Origin: Trypanosoma brucei gambiense DAL972 | Taxonomy: Eukaryota > Euglenozoa > Kinetoplastea > Trypanosomatida > Trypanosomatidae | NCBI RefSeq assembly: GCF_000210295.1 | Contig: NC_026742.1 | Coordinates: 1,364,001-1,428,000 of the forward strand | Length of the DNA stretch: 64,000 nucleotides | Direction: 5' to 3' | Shown: in pieces, positions 29,324 through 40,227 of the stretch | How positions within the stretch are numbered: position 1 is the first letter of the stretch | How the letters are laid out: the number at the start of each line of letters is the position of its first letter | Program-made: the position numbers and the translations under genes | Notes under the pieces: generated by a model | What the model was told of the DNA's origin: nothing | The model's database searches: none | What the model saw: only the letters and a program-made list of their open reading frames with translations

Positions 29324-30382
29324 CCCACACAGGATCACACCGCTTCGCTCTAATTATTTACTCTCTCTCTTTTTCACACACACACACACACACACACGCA
29401 CGCGACCTCACGGAGCGACGGTTCGGATGCGTTTGCTGTGCCAAGCCGTTACCGACAGCGTCTGGTGTTGAGATGCGTGAAATTTTTTAAATTCTTCGTA
29501 CACCTCGCGTCCGCCCGCACCGCGATCGCCTCCAGCGGAACTTTTTACCAACCGCTTAAGGGATGTTGCAAGTGCTTGTCACGTCTAGTGCTCGTTTACT
29601 CTTCTTGTTAAAATATGTATGACCGTTGAACACACGGCACAAACCCAGTGGTGACCTTGCCGATAAGAACTGCTGTTACTGCGGCAATGGTGAAGGATTT
29701 CTAGAGTGTAAACGTATCGCGACAAAGCCGCTAAGGCAAATGAAAAATTTACCTATTTGAAAGTAAAATAAATGTACAAGTGTTGGAAATTCCCACAATT
29801 ACTTTCCTAGCCTTTTGGTAACCACGGACGTGTATAATCAATTACCTAATCAAAAAGTTCAAACTTTAAATAAGCGTAGGTATATATTTGTACCCAGCGT
29901 TGAATCCTAGAATTTGTAACATTTACAGGGGTAAAGACGATTTTGAAAGGAAAGGCATGTCACAGACTAGGCAAAGGAAAGAGAAATGTTGTCCGCACCA
30001 ACCCAATCGCAGGAAGGGCTTGTGCAAACACACACACGCACACAGGGAGAGAAGCTCAACGGTCATTTTTGTTTTCCTTTTTTATAAACGTGAAGGAAAT
30101 AAAGTCAAAACCTTTTAATTAGCACTCCTGTTACTCGAACCATCTGCACACAAAAAAACGTACAACCTCCCTCCCGCTTGAGGCCCACAGTGTGTAACCG
30201 ATTGCCACACGGTAAAGACAGGAAACTGCGCAGTCAGTGAAGAAACAATTTAGCACAGGAACTCTTTCCTTTTGTGGTTGTCGACACGTATCGCATTATT
30301 CTTATCACTCCCTGTCTAATGAACTTGAAGCGACAAGAAAGAATCAATAACAACACAATTGACAACAGGCATTAATCCAACC
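29324..30382. other. Intergenic region, 1.06 kb
   Basis: Leader of the J-domain gene and 3' UTR of the SPB4-like helicase. The GC content is higher near 29400-29560 and falls afterwards. A GGTTCGAGTAAC-like stretch on the minus strand near 30130 resembles a tRNA B box but has no tRNA around it. No gene recognised. Confidence 0.5.
29361..29397. repeat. CT run followed by CA microsatellite
   Basis: (CT)5 then T4 then a CA repeat (29375-29397), 40-75 bp upstream of the J-domain start codon. On the coding strand this is (TG)n followed by (AG)n. Confidence 0.8.
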
Positions 30383-32494
30383 TCATTTCACTGCCCGGCG
30401 AACCCGCTTTGCCTCTTGCCGTTCCCGAGAACTCATCAGTGCATTTTCAATAGCATCTACACCCATGATGGCATCGACGGTACGACCACTGACCTCACCT
30501 CTGCGTTCCTTCTTAACGTAGTAGCTGTCCTTTAGAAGTTCATCAATCTCCACTTGCTTCATCGTACGACTGCGCTCCCCACGGGACATTTTCGCTAATT
30601 TGAGAGCCTCCAGCTTCTCGTTGCGCTCTGTACGGTGTCGCTTAGCGGAAGCTTCACCATGTTCGTCTTCGTCACCCTCTACACGTCGTCTCTTTTCCTC
30701 CCGTTCCTGTGTCTCACGTTCTCGCTTCTCACGAGTTTGCTGATTTATGATCTCCATGATATCCGTGAGTTCTTCCTGAAGCGGAATTTTTAGAATGCGC
30801 ATGTGCTTGATTTCTCCACAGTTCGGAACTTTGAAGAGGGCAAAACTATGTGTGAGGTCAGTGAGGTCGATCAACTGGAGTTGGAATATATACCTACACT
30901 CGTGTTCCTTGTAGGCACGAATAAACGAGACAAAGGCGCGCGCCGCAAGGTCCAATATCTTTTTGTTTTCCTGCTGTCTAACGGCCCTCCGAAGTTCGAG
31001 AATGGCCGGGCTCTCGCACAAATCTCCATGCACTTCCTTCCTCGTCCGCTGCGTAGTTGCACTTTTCGCATTTCGCTCCTCCTGAAGCATTGCGCGGCGC
31101 TCCTTGCGACTCATTCGTTGCTCCTTCTGGGCCCTGTGGAGGGACTTTCTTTTCTCCTGCAGTGAACTTGTGAGCGTACGCCTAACATTCATTTCCTCAA
31201 CTACCTTCTGAGCCTCACCGATGTCATCCTTTTCCTCATTGTATGGGAGTAATGAAACATTCTGCAGCTTCATGAACGCAACATACTCCAACTCGTGAGG
31301 CATAAGAAACACGAGAGTTTCACCCTGGCGTCCCATTCGGGCTGTGCGTCCGATACGATGGATGAACGTAGCGGGGTCAACTGGCGGGTCGTACTGCACA
31401 ACTACGCCAACCTCCGGAATGTCTAAACCGCGCGCCGCCACATCTGTACACACGAGAACGCAACGATTTCGCTTTGTGACGGCGCGGTGAACACGCTGCC
31501 GCTTCTCCAGTTTCATCTGCCCATGAAGAGCAAAAACATTGTCGGCATCGTCCTTCAGCAGAACGCCAACAAGGCACGCATAAAGCCAGTCCACGCTGGC
31601 GCAGGTCATCACGTACACAATCACCTTCTGCTCTCGCCGCTTGCTGAGGAACTCCAGTAGACGATCAAGTTTCTCCGATGCCCTCGTAAATGTGTAGTAG
31701 TTTAACAGCAACTCTGGGATTTGTGGTTTCGCTGCATTCGTCATTGCCGAATTAAGTGAGTTCACACGCACAGCAACAGACACGGGGTTCCGCATGCCTG
31801 CGCGAGCCAACTCCGCTAATTCCTTTGTTTGCGTGGCGCTAAAGAGCCCAGTACGCCGCTGCTTCGGGAGCCGCTTGAGTATTGCGTCAAGTTTTGCCTT
31901 GAAGCCAAATTCAAGCAACCTATCGGCCTCATCCAATATGAGGAGCTCAAAAGACGTAAGGTTGAAAAGGCCTGAGTGCTTTGAGGAGACCAACAGCTCA
32001 TAAAGCCTTCCTGGTGTCCCAATTAAAACATTACCACCGGTCCTACTAAACATGTCAACATCCAACTTAATGTCACGACCACCAATGTAGCACTGGCATG
32101 AGTATTTAGGCAACCCATTTTTGCCACCTAGGTAGTCGTACGATACATAGTGCAACATCTTTTTAGCCAGTTGGTGCACTTGCTGAGCAAGCTCACGGGA
32201 AGGAAGCACTATAACGGAAACGACCGCGTCCTTGCGATCCTTGCACACTTCCACCACACGATCGTACTGCAGCATTTCTAAGCATGGGATCAAATAAGCC
32301 AAAGTTTTCCCGCTTCCAGTAATGGCTTCAACCACAACATCGTAGTTACCCAAAAGCAGTGGAATGGTGCGTGCCTGAACAGGTGCCATATATCGAAACC
32401 CTGCGCATTCCGTTAGATAAGACATCGTCGCAGGGCGCAACGTCACGCCCTTCATGTCCTTCCACTCGCTGCTGCTGACACCGCTCATCGCCAT
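30383..32494 (-). CDS. DEAD-box ATP-dependent rRNA helicase, SPB4/DDX55 type
   Basis: 703 residues from the ATG at 32494 (MAMSGVSSSEWKDMKGVTLR). The 90 hydrophobic codons above it lie beyond the splice acceptor. Helicase motifs in order: Q motif (F33, PVQ 38-40), motif I AITGSGKT (57-64), PSRELAQQ, TPGRL, DEAD in LILDEADRL, SAT in GLFSATQT, TDVAARGLD and HRIGRTARMG. The phrase VVQYDPPVDPATFIHRIGRT and the C-terminal DUF4217-like block (AFVSFIRAYKEHECRYIF) point to Spb4/DDX55, which acts in the nucleolus on 27S pre-rRNA for the large ribosomal subunit. The last 200 residues are charged and repeat RERE/EEKRR-type segments, as in other family members. An 11-nt leader is predicted. Family is firm, the exact orthologue fairly so. 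Confidence 0.92.
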   Translation of the reverse strand: MAMSGVSSSEWKDMKGVTLRPATMSYLTECAGFRYMAPVQARTIPLLLGNYDVVVEAITGSGKTLAYLIPCLEMLQYDRVVEVCKDRKDAVVSVIVLPSRELAQQVHQLAKKMLHYVSYDYLGGKNGLPKYSCQCYIGGRDIKLDVDMFSRTGGNVLIGTPGRLYELLVSSKHSGLFNLTSFELLILDEADRLLEFGFKAKLDAILKRLPKQRRTGLFSATQTKELAELARAGMRNPVSVAVRVNSLNSAMTNAAKPQIPELLLNYYTFTRASEKLDRLLEFLSKRREQKVIVYVMTCASVDWLYACLVGVLLKDDADNVFALHGQMKLEKRQRVHRAVTKRNRCVLVCTDVAARGLDIPEVGVVVQYDPPVDPATFIHRIGRTARMGRQGETLVFLMPHELEYVAFMKLQNVSLLPYNEEKDDIGEAQKVVEEMNVRRTLTSSLQEKRKSLHRAQKEQRMSRKERRAMLQEERNAKSATTQRTRKEVHGDLCESPAILELRRAVRQQENKKILDLAARAFVSFIRAYKEHECRYIFQLQLIDLTDLTHSFALFKVPNCGEIKHMRILKIPLQEELTDIMEIINQQTREKRERETQEREEKRRRVEGDEDEHGEASAKRHRTERNEKLEALKLAKMSRGERSRTMKQVEIDELLKDSYYVKKERRGEVSGRTVDAIMGVDAIENALMSSRERQEAKRVRRAVK

Positions 32495-33169
32495 AGCAGG
32501 AATCCCTACGAGATATAAATCAAAAAAAAAAAAAGCGACAAGAAGGAAGGGAACACAGAATATACAAAACTGCAGGAAATGGTATCGTTTATAACCAAAG
32601 AATAAAGGTGAACCAAATGCAGAGGAGAGAAGGCAAGTACACGACAGACGAAACGATAATGCGAAGGAAAAAAAACAAAGAGAAAAACGAAGGTACATCT
32701 TCACAAGTAAATTTTCGCTTGCCGAACACACTAACCAACTCGGGAATTTTCCACCCCACTGCAACGACCATCAACACAACCACACCCACAGTACGACGCT
32801 CACATGAAGCTAATAGAAACTTTATGCAAAGAGTACAATACACCAACCAAACACATATATATCACACCACCTCTGTAAGAAATTTAAAGAAGCTCCTAGC
32901 ATCGAGAAAAATCACGAAGTTGCAACGTGCTCCGAGGTCCCAACAGGCAGGAAGTCAAACAACAGAAACAAATAAAGACAGAGAGAAAACGAGCAAGGAT
33001 CGGGTAATAGGGGCGACACACACGCGGACGTAAGAAAATAGTGTAACTATTTACCATGCAAAGCTAAATTGCAAAAAAAAAAAAAAGGAGCGACGTCCTA
33101 TGATGCAAAGGCATATAATATATGAAAATTGTAACCAGGTAGAATTGGACGGCACATTAAGTCACATCG
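32495..33169. other. Intergenic region, 0.68 kb
   Basis: Leader of the helicase gene and 3' region of the alpha/beta hydrolase, A14 at 33073-33086. No gene recognised. Confidence 0.5.
32506..32534 (-). promoter_or_regulatory. Predicted spliced-leader acceptor of the SPB4-like helicase
   Basis: On the minus strand T13 (32522-32534) is followed by GATTTATATCTCGTAG, first AG at 32507-32506. The ATG follows 11 nt later, one of the shortest leaders in the window, and this fixes the start at 32494 rather than the open frame up to 32764. Confidence 0.65.
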
Positions 33170-34282
33170 CTAAATTAGCTGTTCTCTATGGCGAAGCACA
33201 TCTTGTATGAAGGCATTAACCGTCTCTCCGTACCCGGGAATAAGCGGAAGGGTGTTGTGGTCCCCTTCAGGATATTCGACAAACCTACGACTTCTTGTGC
33301 TGAAAGTCTTGGAGTATAATTTCTTCATCTGCAGCGGAGGTACCACATTGTCCTTCAGACCAGAGAGAAACAGCATCGGTGCACATATCTTCTGCACGGC
33401 GTCAATACTGCGCCACTTAATATGGAGGCAAAGCGGCTTAACATAGTATTCGAACAAGGATAACAGCAAGAACGAGAAACATGGTTGAGCACCGTTAAGT
33501 GCGTGCCTCGCCATCTCGGAGGCCATATCGCCAATGGAAGTAAATGTATTTTCCACTATGACGCCTGCGATATGCTTCGCGTTGTGGGGTTCAGCAGCCA
33601 AATGAATAGCAACTGCACCACCCAGACTAGTCCCCATAACGAAAATACGGTCAGCTGGAATGTGTGGATGACAAAGCAAATAATCCAAGCATGCCTGCGC
33701 ATCCAACATAACACCCTCTTGTGTTGGGGATACCGAGTCACTCTGACCATATCCCCTATAGTCTACCATGAGTACCGCACATCGGCATTTGGTGGATAAC
33801 ATGGCCGCGATGGGTATGCGGTGGCCGACGTTACCCGCGTTACCGTGAAAATACAAAATTGAACACTGCGGATGTGCAGATCCGGCACCAGACACCTCAG
33901 GACGCTCCAAGAAGGGGGGATTCGGATTACTGCGGTCCGAAGCTGCTGATAGAGGTGGAACTCGTAACATATATCCCATTCTCTCCTCCATATAATGCTG
34001 CTGCCGTGGCCTCTCTTGCAACTCCATTGGTGGCCACATAATAAATCCGCGCAAAGTTAGGCCGTCCGCCGTGCGTATATGCACCTGCTCTGAGTTCCTA
34101 TATCCCCTCTCCAGGGGGCTGTCACAAACAAACGTGCTACCCGCTGGTACGTTGGGGAAGTATAAGAAGTGGTTCTGGCTCTCACGCATTCGATAACCCA
34201 CCGCCGCAAGAAAAATGGTAGAGACCAAGAGGGCGACAAGAACCCACATGAGTAGCGTTACTGCAACCCGCTCAGCGCTCAT
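33170..34282 (-). CDS. Membrane-anchored alpha/beta hydrolase, ABHD13/BEM46-like
   Basis: 370 residues from the ATG at 34282 (MSAERVAVTLL). One N-terminal membrane segment (LLMWVLVALLVSTIFLAAVG) is followed by a lumenal or cytosolic alpha/beta hydrolase domain: oxyanion region YFHGNAGNVGHR, VDYRGYGQSD, the nucleophile elbow GTSLGG, the acid in SGLKDNVVPP and the histidine in EGDHNTLP. This set and the anchor match ABHD13/BEM46 proteins, whose substrates are poorly defined (possibly depalmitoylation or lipid hydrolysis). The start is not settled. The first AG after the T12 tract (34331-34342) falls inside codons 1-2 (ATGAG). If that AG is used, translation would begin at the ATG at 34249, eleven codons later, still keeping the membrane segment. 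An acceptor above the tract would allow 34282. Confidence 0.88.
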   Translation of the reverse strand: MSAERVAVTLLMWVLVALLVSTIFLAAVGYRMRESQNHFLYFPNVPAGSTFVCDSPLERGYRNSEQVHIRTADGLTLRGFIMWPPMELQERPRQQHYMEERMGYMLRVPPLSAASDRSNPNPPFLERPEVSGAGSAHPQCSILYFHGNAGNVGHRIPIAAMLSTKCRCAVLMVDYRGYGQSDSVSPTQEGVMLDAQACLDYLLCHPHIPADRIFVMGTSLGGAVAIHLAAEPHNAKHIAGVIVENTFTSIGDMASEMARHALNGAQPCFSFLLLSLFEYYVKPLCLHIKWRSIDAVQKICAPMLFLSGLKDNVVPPLQMKKLYSKTFSTRSRRFVEYPEGDHNTLPLIPGYGETVNAFIQDVLRHREQLI

Positions 34283-35806
34283 CACAGTTTGAAGTGAAAG
34301 AAATAATGTACAAAACGCGGAGCAGCGCGCAAAAAAAAAAAAAGTCTCCGATGGAAAGGTCAAGCCTCCTCTGCTCTCAAATTCTACGGGCCAAGGGTGA
34401 ATGTATCTGAAGAAGATTAAGCGATCACCCGCAACACCTCTTCAAACACGTTGAACACACCGAACAGTAAAACAACGCGGGGTAAATTCCACTGTCCCAC
34501 GTAGGCTCGCAGTCCTGTACTCTTCGTAGAGTATGGGACTCTGCAGACAGCAGGCCGAAATGGAAGGAACTACAAGGAGAAAAACCTTCAATAATTCACA
34601 CCTTAAGCACCCCGGAGATTGGCTTTTAACCTTTAAAAAGTAAGATCCCCACAGTTCAAAAAAAAAAAATCCCCCTTGGGGAACGATATGGTGTAGTTGA
34701 AAAAGAAAAAAGAAAGACAAAATGAGATTAAAGAGGAAAAAAGTAACTTGCTTGCGAAATGGCATCACCAAAGTCTGCGTAGCATTCCCCACGTTCCAAA
34801 TACACACGCACACACACACACAAAAGGAAGCAAAAAATATATATACATTTATATTAGCGCCACCCCTCCCTCGTTGCAAGAAAGCGACACAAATTCCCCC
34901 CACCCTCCTCGCCTCTTTTATTTTTATTTTTATTTTTTGCCTTTTCTTTTTTTTATTTTCTTCTTTTCTCTCTACTAACCGATATTCCATCCTCCCGATG
35001 CGTGGGAAACTGGTTGCTTGTGGATGTTAGGCAGAAGACTTTGTTTGTATTATGATCATATGGGGCCTCCCTCCAACTTGGAATTATTTGGAGTTGCAGG
35101 AACAAACAGAAGGGTGCCATCCACGTGTGTGTGCGCGTGTGGAATGTGAGAAAAACGTACGAATAAAGCAATGTGAAAAGTTATTTATGAAGCATTTCTG
35201 TTCTCCAAATCACCCTCTCAATTCCCACATCTCAGTAGCGTCCGTTTGCGTTCTTTCAACTGGGAGGTGATGACAAAAAATAAAAAAAAACTCAGAGAGG
35301 GAAAGAGGAAGAGAACACACTAGGAAAATTCATAGCAATAAAAAAAAAAACGTTTCTGTTAGAGGTGCTTAAAATACCTCCAAAAGAAATAAAAAACAGA
35401 GATCCGAAAAAGTGGTGCAGTTCCCCACGCCCTGATCCATGTTCCACCACCCGCACGTTGGTGCTTGTCGTTAAACGACTCTCGGTGAAGGCACACCCTA
35501 TTCCTCAACGTAGCTCGCACCAAAAAAACAAAAAAATGCATTTATGCGTCGTGCAACTTTTCCTTCTCCCCTTCCCTCAATTTCGCCCAGTACTTCGTAC
35601 CCTTTTTATATCTTCGTCCCCCTCAATCATCCTTCCAACCTCATTTCCTCCTTGCATATATATATATATATATATATATACACGTATTCTTCCTCCTCCT
35701 CCTCTCCATCACGCGTTGTTTGAGAAAATAACCTTCACTCACTCCTACATATCTTTCTTTTTTTCTTCACCCTTGTCAATCCTTCATACCCTTACACCAT
35801 GCACAA
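34283..35806. other. Intergenic region, 1.5 kb
   Basis: Hydrolase leader and probable RAB7 3' UTR. Contains CA repeats (34804-34823), TTTTTA repeats (34916-34938) and a TA repeat (35656-35680). A 182-codon minus frame (34442-34990) is Lys- then Phe-run rich and judged an artefact. Confidence 0.55.
35656..35680. repeat. TA microsatellite
   Basis: Uninterrupted (AT)12 in the probable 3' UTR of RAB7, about 130 bp after its stop codon. Confidence 0.85.
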
Positions 35807-36469
35807 CTAGCACGCACAATCGCTTTTCTTTGTACTAGGCCTTTGTTGGCCCAATCTGATGGATTGCGGCAACGCCACCCCCTCTTCCGCAGTAGCTTTC
35901 TTTGCTAGCGCAGCTTTACTTACCGTTAAGAACGCCTCTTCCACGCCCACATTTGCCTTTGCTGATGCTTCAAAGTATTGAATGGATCCCATCGTTTCCT
36001 CCCCAGCAGCTGCACCTAAAGACGCATCACCACCTTCCCCATTTTTTAGTGACTCACACCAGGCTTCTGCCGTGCGACTGGTCACCTGCCGGCGCTCCGT
36101 CAGGTCCGATTTGTTGCCAATCAGCACACATTCCCGCTGGCCCGCTTGAGCGCGAAACTCTTCCAACCACGAATTAATGTGAGAAAAGGATTCCGAATCG
36201 GTAAGGTCAAACACAAGAACACATGCGTCAGCTCCACGATAAAAGGCAGAGCCAAGTGACTGGAAACGCTCCTGCCCAGCTGTGTCCCATATTTGCAATG
36301 TGACAAGTTTGCCATCGATCTCCACATCCCTCGTGAGAAAATCTGCACCTATCGTCGCCTTGTACCGGTTGTCAAAGTTTTTATTCACATATTGATGCAC
36401 CAACGCAGTCTTTCCGACACCGCTATCCCCAAGAATAATTATCTTCAGCAACTGTCGGTTTGGAGCCAT
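35807..36469 (-). CDS. RAB7: Small GTPase RAB7
   Basis: 220 residues from the ATG at 36469 (MAPNRQLLKIIILGDSGVGK). The frame is open 24 codons further up but these are Lys/Gly-rich leader. All Ras-superfamily motifs are intact: GDSGVGKT, effector KATIGADFLTRDV, WDTAGQERFQSLGSAFYRGA, NKSD and EASAK. The C-terminus is CAC, a double-geranylgeranylation site. The effector and switch II sequences are those of Rab7, which directs late-endosome-to-lysosome traffic. Compared with mammalian Rab7 there is an extra Gly/Ala/Glu-rich insert of about 19 residues between AWCESLKN and IQYFEASAK, and the preceding loop (RAQAGQRECV) is shorter. The likely acceptor lies about 165 nt upstream, after a T9CTTTT tract. 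Confidence 0.93.
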   Translation of the reverse strand: MAPNRQLLKIIILGDSGVGKTALVHQYVNKNFDNRYKATIGADFLTRDVEIDGKLVTLQIWDTAGQERFQSLGSAFYRGADACVLVFDLTDSESFSHINSWLEEFRAQAGQRECVLIGNKSDLTERRQVTSRTAEAWCESLKNGEGGDASLGAAAGEETMGSIQYFEASAKANVGVEEAFLTVSKAALAKKATAEEGVALPQSIRLGQQRPSTKKSDCAC

Positions 36470-36771
36470 CTTTCTTTTCCCCCCTCCTTCCTTCCCTTTT
36501 TTTGCTGTTGTTATTATTCTTGTTTCCTTCGGTTCCTTCAATTCAATGTTTCCGCACCCTCCTCCCTAAATTCACCCGTAGACCCAACGCTCCGGCACAA
36601 ACGTAAGAGGCACTTGCACTATACCTTTCCCTTTAAAAGAAAAAAAAATCTGTAGTTTGCGGTGTTTAAATCCCTAAAAGTTGCGTTTCCAATAATATTT
36701 GTATTTTCTTTTCTTCCTCTGTGTTGTTTCTGCACCTTCCCTTTGGTGCAACTCACCTTGTCACCTTTTCA

Positions 36772-36803
<32 letters not shown>

Positions 36804-39800
36804 ACGTGTATATGTGTTTTTGCTTTTTTTTCCTTTTTTTTTTGTGTTTCTCACCAGCACTTGGGTGATTTTGCTTCAATATGGGGCTAACGTCAAAGTA
36901 GTTTAAAGGCACGAGGGCAATTCAACAACGTACACCACACGAAAGTGATACCAAAAGGTGGGGAAAAGCGTTGATACAAAACCACAAGAAATAAATAAAG
37001 CAAAACAAGAAGAATGAGATGGAGGAAAATAATAATAATAACAATAGTAATAACAATAGTAGTAATAATAATAGTATATATGGATTGCGTAAAGAAGAGA
37101 ATTGGAACAAATCAAATAAAAGAAAGGGCGACGACAGCAGGTAGTCTCTGCCACCTTCCCTCTCACTTACATGAAAACACACACACAAACACACACATGC
37201 ATACGCATATAAGCGCAACCACCAACGGCAGAAGCAGCAGCAGCAGAAGTATAATTAATGTGCTGGTGTGGTGGAAGAAAGAAAGAAAGAAAGAAAAACT
37301 ACATTAGTAGTCGATTCGAGTGGTGAGAAAACAGAAGTTTAGCCACAAAAAAATCCCCGTGAGGGGTGTCCCGCAGGTTACAGCCACGGTCATAATAGTA
37401 ATAATAATAAGTCTTGTCACTGTCTTGTGCACATGCACACATGGATGCACATTCACGCATCACCGCATAAACGTGTAAATATACCTAAATACAAATACAC
37501 GTACCTCTGGCTACGAGGACAGGGAGTACGCGACAAAACCAGAATGATAATAAAGAAAAACACACACACACACACATTCAAAGAAAATGACAAATATAAA
37601 GACAAAAACAGAGAGAGAAGAAGTAGCCAAATGAATCGGGTGGCGACGGAGTGAAGAGGCAGTATGGCAATTTTCATATTACTTTTTCATTTTTTTTACC
37701 TTAACTCCCTTGTAGTCTTCTATGCTATCACTGTCAACCTTCTTTTATTTGCTTTTTTTATTTGTTTTCTTTACTTCTTGTTTATTTCTTTATTACTTTC
37801 TTTCTTTATATTGCATTGCCTCACTCGCAATTTGAGGATAGACAGATAGAGATAGAGATAAAGAGAAGGAAAGGAAAGGAAAGAAGGAGAGAAACAAAAA
37901 TGTTTACACTTTCCTGAAACCTCTTATGCGTCACCCCTCTTACTTAACTTGGCAAACAAATATTTGCAGTTAATGTTCTATTTTATTCACACGTTGAACT
38001 TACACATTTTGCTCCATCATCCCAACACACGCCCCACCCCTTTCTCCTCCTCCTCCTCCTCCTCCAATCTGAAGTCACTTAATTAACTAAAAATAAAAAA
38101 AAAAAAGTAGCACCAACCAAACGCTAATTTCTTCTATCTCTCTTTTTTTATTATTATTATTCTTTTCTTTTACCATCCTTTTTCTTTTTTCCTTCTTCCT
38201 TCTTTTTATCTTGAATTTTCAATTTCATATAAAAGCTCGGTAGTCGTTTGCTCGTCCCACCGGCGCCAGAGCACTATTATCCCCACCGGAAGCAAACCAA
38301 TCAAAACAAAACAATTTAAAAGAAAAAAAAAGACTCGGGTTAAACGAAGGAATCAAATAAAAAAAAACAATAAAATCAGCGGCAGAAGAAAAATAATAAC
38401 AGTAATGACAATAACAACAGCAGTTATAACAATAATATAAACAAAAAGGAAATGATGAGAAAGTTTGGAAGCATCATACCCACACGCAAATATACCGGCG
38501 TTGCTTCAGAGAGAGGAAAAAAAAAAAGAAAGAAACAGTAAGGAAGAGAAGAAATAAACATGAGTGTACCGCGTCACGAAAACCGAAGCCGAGGAATTTA
38601 CGAAACAAAAAAAAAAGGAAAAAAGGAAAAAAAAAATTGTCTATTTGCACGCACAAATACCCCTTATATATAAATATATAAACACACAAATTTATATATT
38701 TATATTCACCCGGAACAACAGCAACCACGCTATCCGCGTAAAAAAAAAATGTGTTAAAAGATCAGGAAACAGCACCGAAGGGAGAAAAAGAAGAAGGGAA
38801 AGAAGGTAAAAAAAAAACACATAAACATAAACACAAAAAAATTAAGGGTAGGGAAAAAAAAAGCAAGAGGAAGAAGAGACGGCAACCGATTGTGAGGTGC
38901 CACAAATATGACAACGCGAACGCGGGGCAAAAAAAAAAAAGAAACATAAAAATACATTATGATAACAAAATACTTAGATATGTATTTTGTTACACTTATT
39001 ACTTCATGCGCAATGCCGAACCCAAATTTAACGGGGATGCAAATCCCGCCAACATTCCGTATTGGAGGATTACCGAAGGGAAAAAAAAATCACAAAAAAC
39101 CAAACGAACAAAAAAAAGAAAAAGAGAGAGAAAGAGTAGAACAAAACAAAAGACTACACGCCCGTATATATCTATATATCTATATATACATCCGTGCATT
39201 TATATATATCTATATACTTTTATATATTTTTTTAAAAAAAACAAAAAAAAACCACATTACACAATTAAAATTAAGCTATAAATCGCTCCTTCGCCGCGCG
39301 ACTTTCCTTCCCCCTCCCCACCCAAATTTGTTTCCCCCGCCTCTTCGAAACCGCACACCACAGGGGGAAAAGTTTAAAAAAAAAGGGAAGAAATCCAAAA
39401 TAATCACAAGAAGGAAATCATCACATCGTCCCTGCTTTTCTTCTCCCACGTCAACATCACCACCACTACGTATAAAATTGAGAGGCACCAGAAAAATAAT
39501 GCCCAGAACCCAACTGGCGCTCAAACACAAATAACAGCGGCTTTTATAATTTCACTCTCTTTTTTTTTCTTTCTTCCTTCCTCCCCAAGTCATTCCATCA
39601 AGAATTAAAGAAAAAAACATAACCTTCTTTCCTCTTTTTGGTCTTCCTCACCCACACCGGTTTTATAATTCACACACTGACATTATAAAATCATTTCCAT
39701 ACACGGACGCCACACGTCCAGTTGGTGCAAATAATAATAATACCACTCTCACGCACCTCCTTCCTCATCCCAAAACAACAAAAAACAAAAACAACTTAAA

Positions 39801-40227
39801 GAAAAAGAAAAAGAAAAAAAAGGAGAAACAAGTAGACAAGAGTTGCTAATCAGCAATGGAAATAGCTTTGAAAATCAAAAGAATGGATGGGCAAATTAAA
39901 GAAGAAAGAAAAGGAGACTTGTAAATAACACCAAGCGTACCCCCCCCACACACACACCCATCCCCACAAATTAGCGTGGAACGCTCCCTCACAATCATCA
40001 AAATAAGGGAAAACAGAGTAAATTGAAAGTATGAAAGAAAGAAAAAAGAAAAGAAAAATGAATAAAACTACAATAGAACGAAAAGAACTCAAAGCGATAC
40101 AAACATCTACGGCAACGCGAGACATGACTGGAGTGGAAACAGCAGCGGGATTGTCATTCTACGTTAACCTCCTCTCCTGTCTCGAATTTATAACAGCACC
40201 GCAAGTCAAAGCCATGCATACACACAC
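36470..40227. other. Long non-coding gap: RAB7 leader plus probable PKAC2 3' UTR
   Basis: About 3.8 kb. Contains TA/TG runs (36772-36805), several AAT/ATA trinucleotide clusters (37025-37075, 38385-38445), (CTC)n (38045-38065), GAAA repeats (37275-37295) and a T7A8 junction (39227-39241). Nothing gene-like on either strand. Lys-rich or Phe-rich frames follow the composition blocks. Its sequence does not resemble the equivalent gap below PKAC1. Confidence 0.6.

Noticed and set aside
30125..30150. tRNA B-box-like GGTTCGAGTAAC on the minus strand
   Set aside because: No matching A box or acceptor stem around it, and the 3' half of the B box deviates.
34442..34990. 182-codon minus-strand frame between the hydrolase and RAB7
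   Set aside because: Begins with Lys/Glu/Ile repeats from TTTTTA repeats and continues with Phe runs; artefact of composition.
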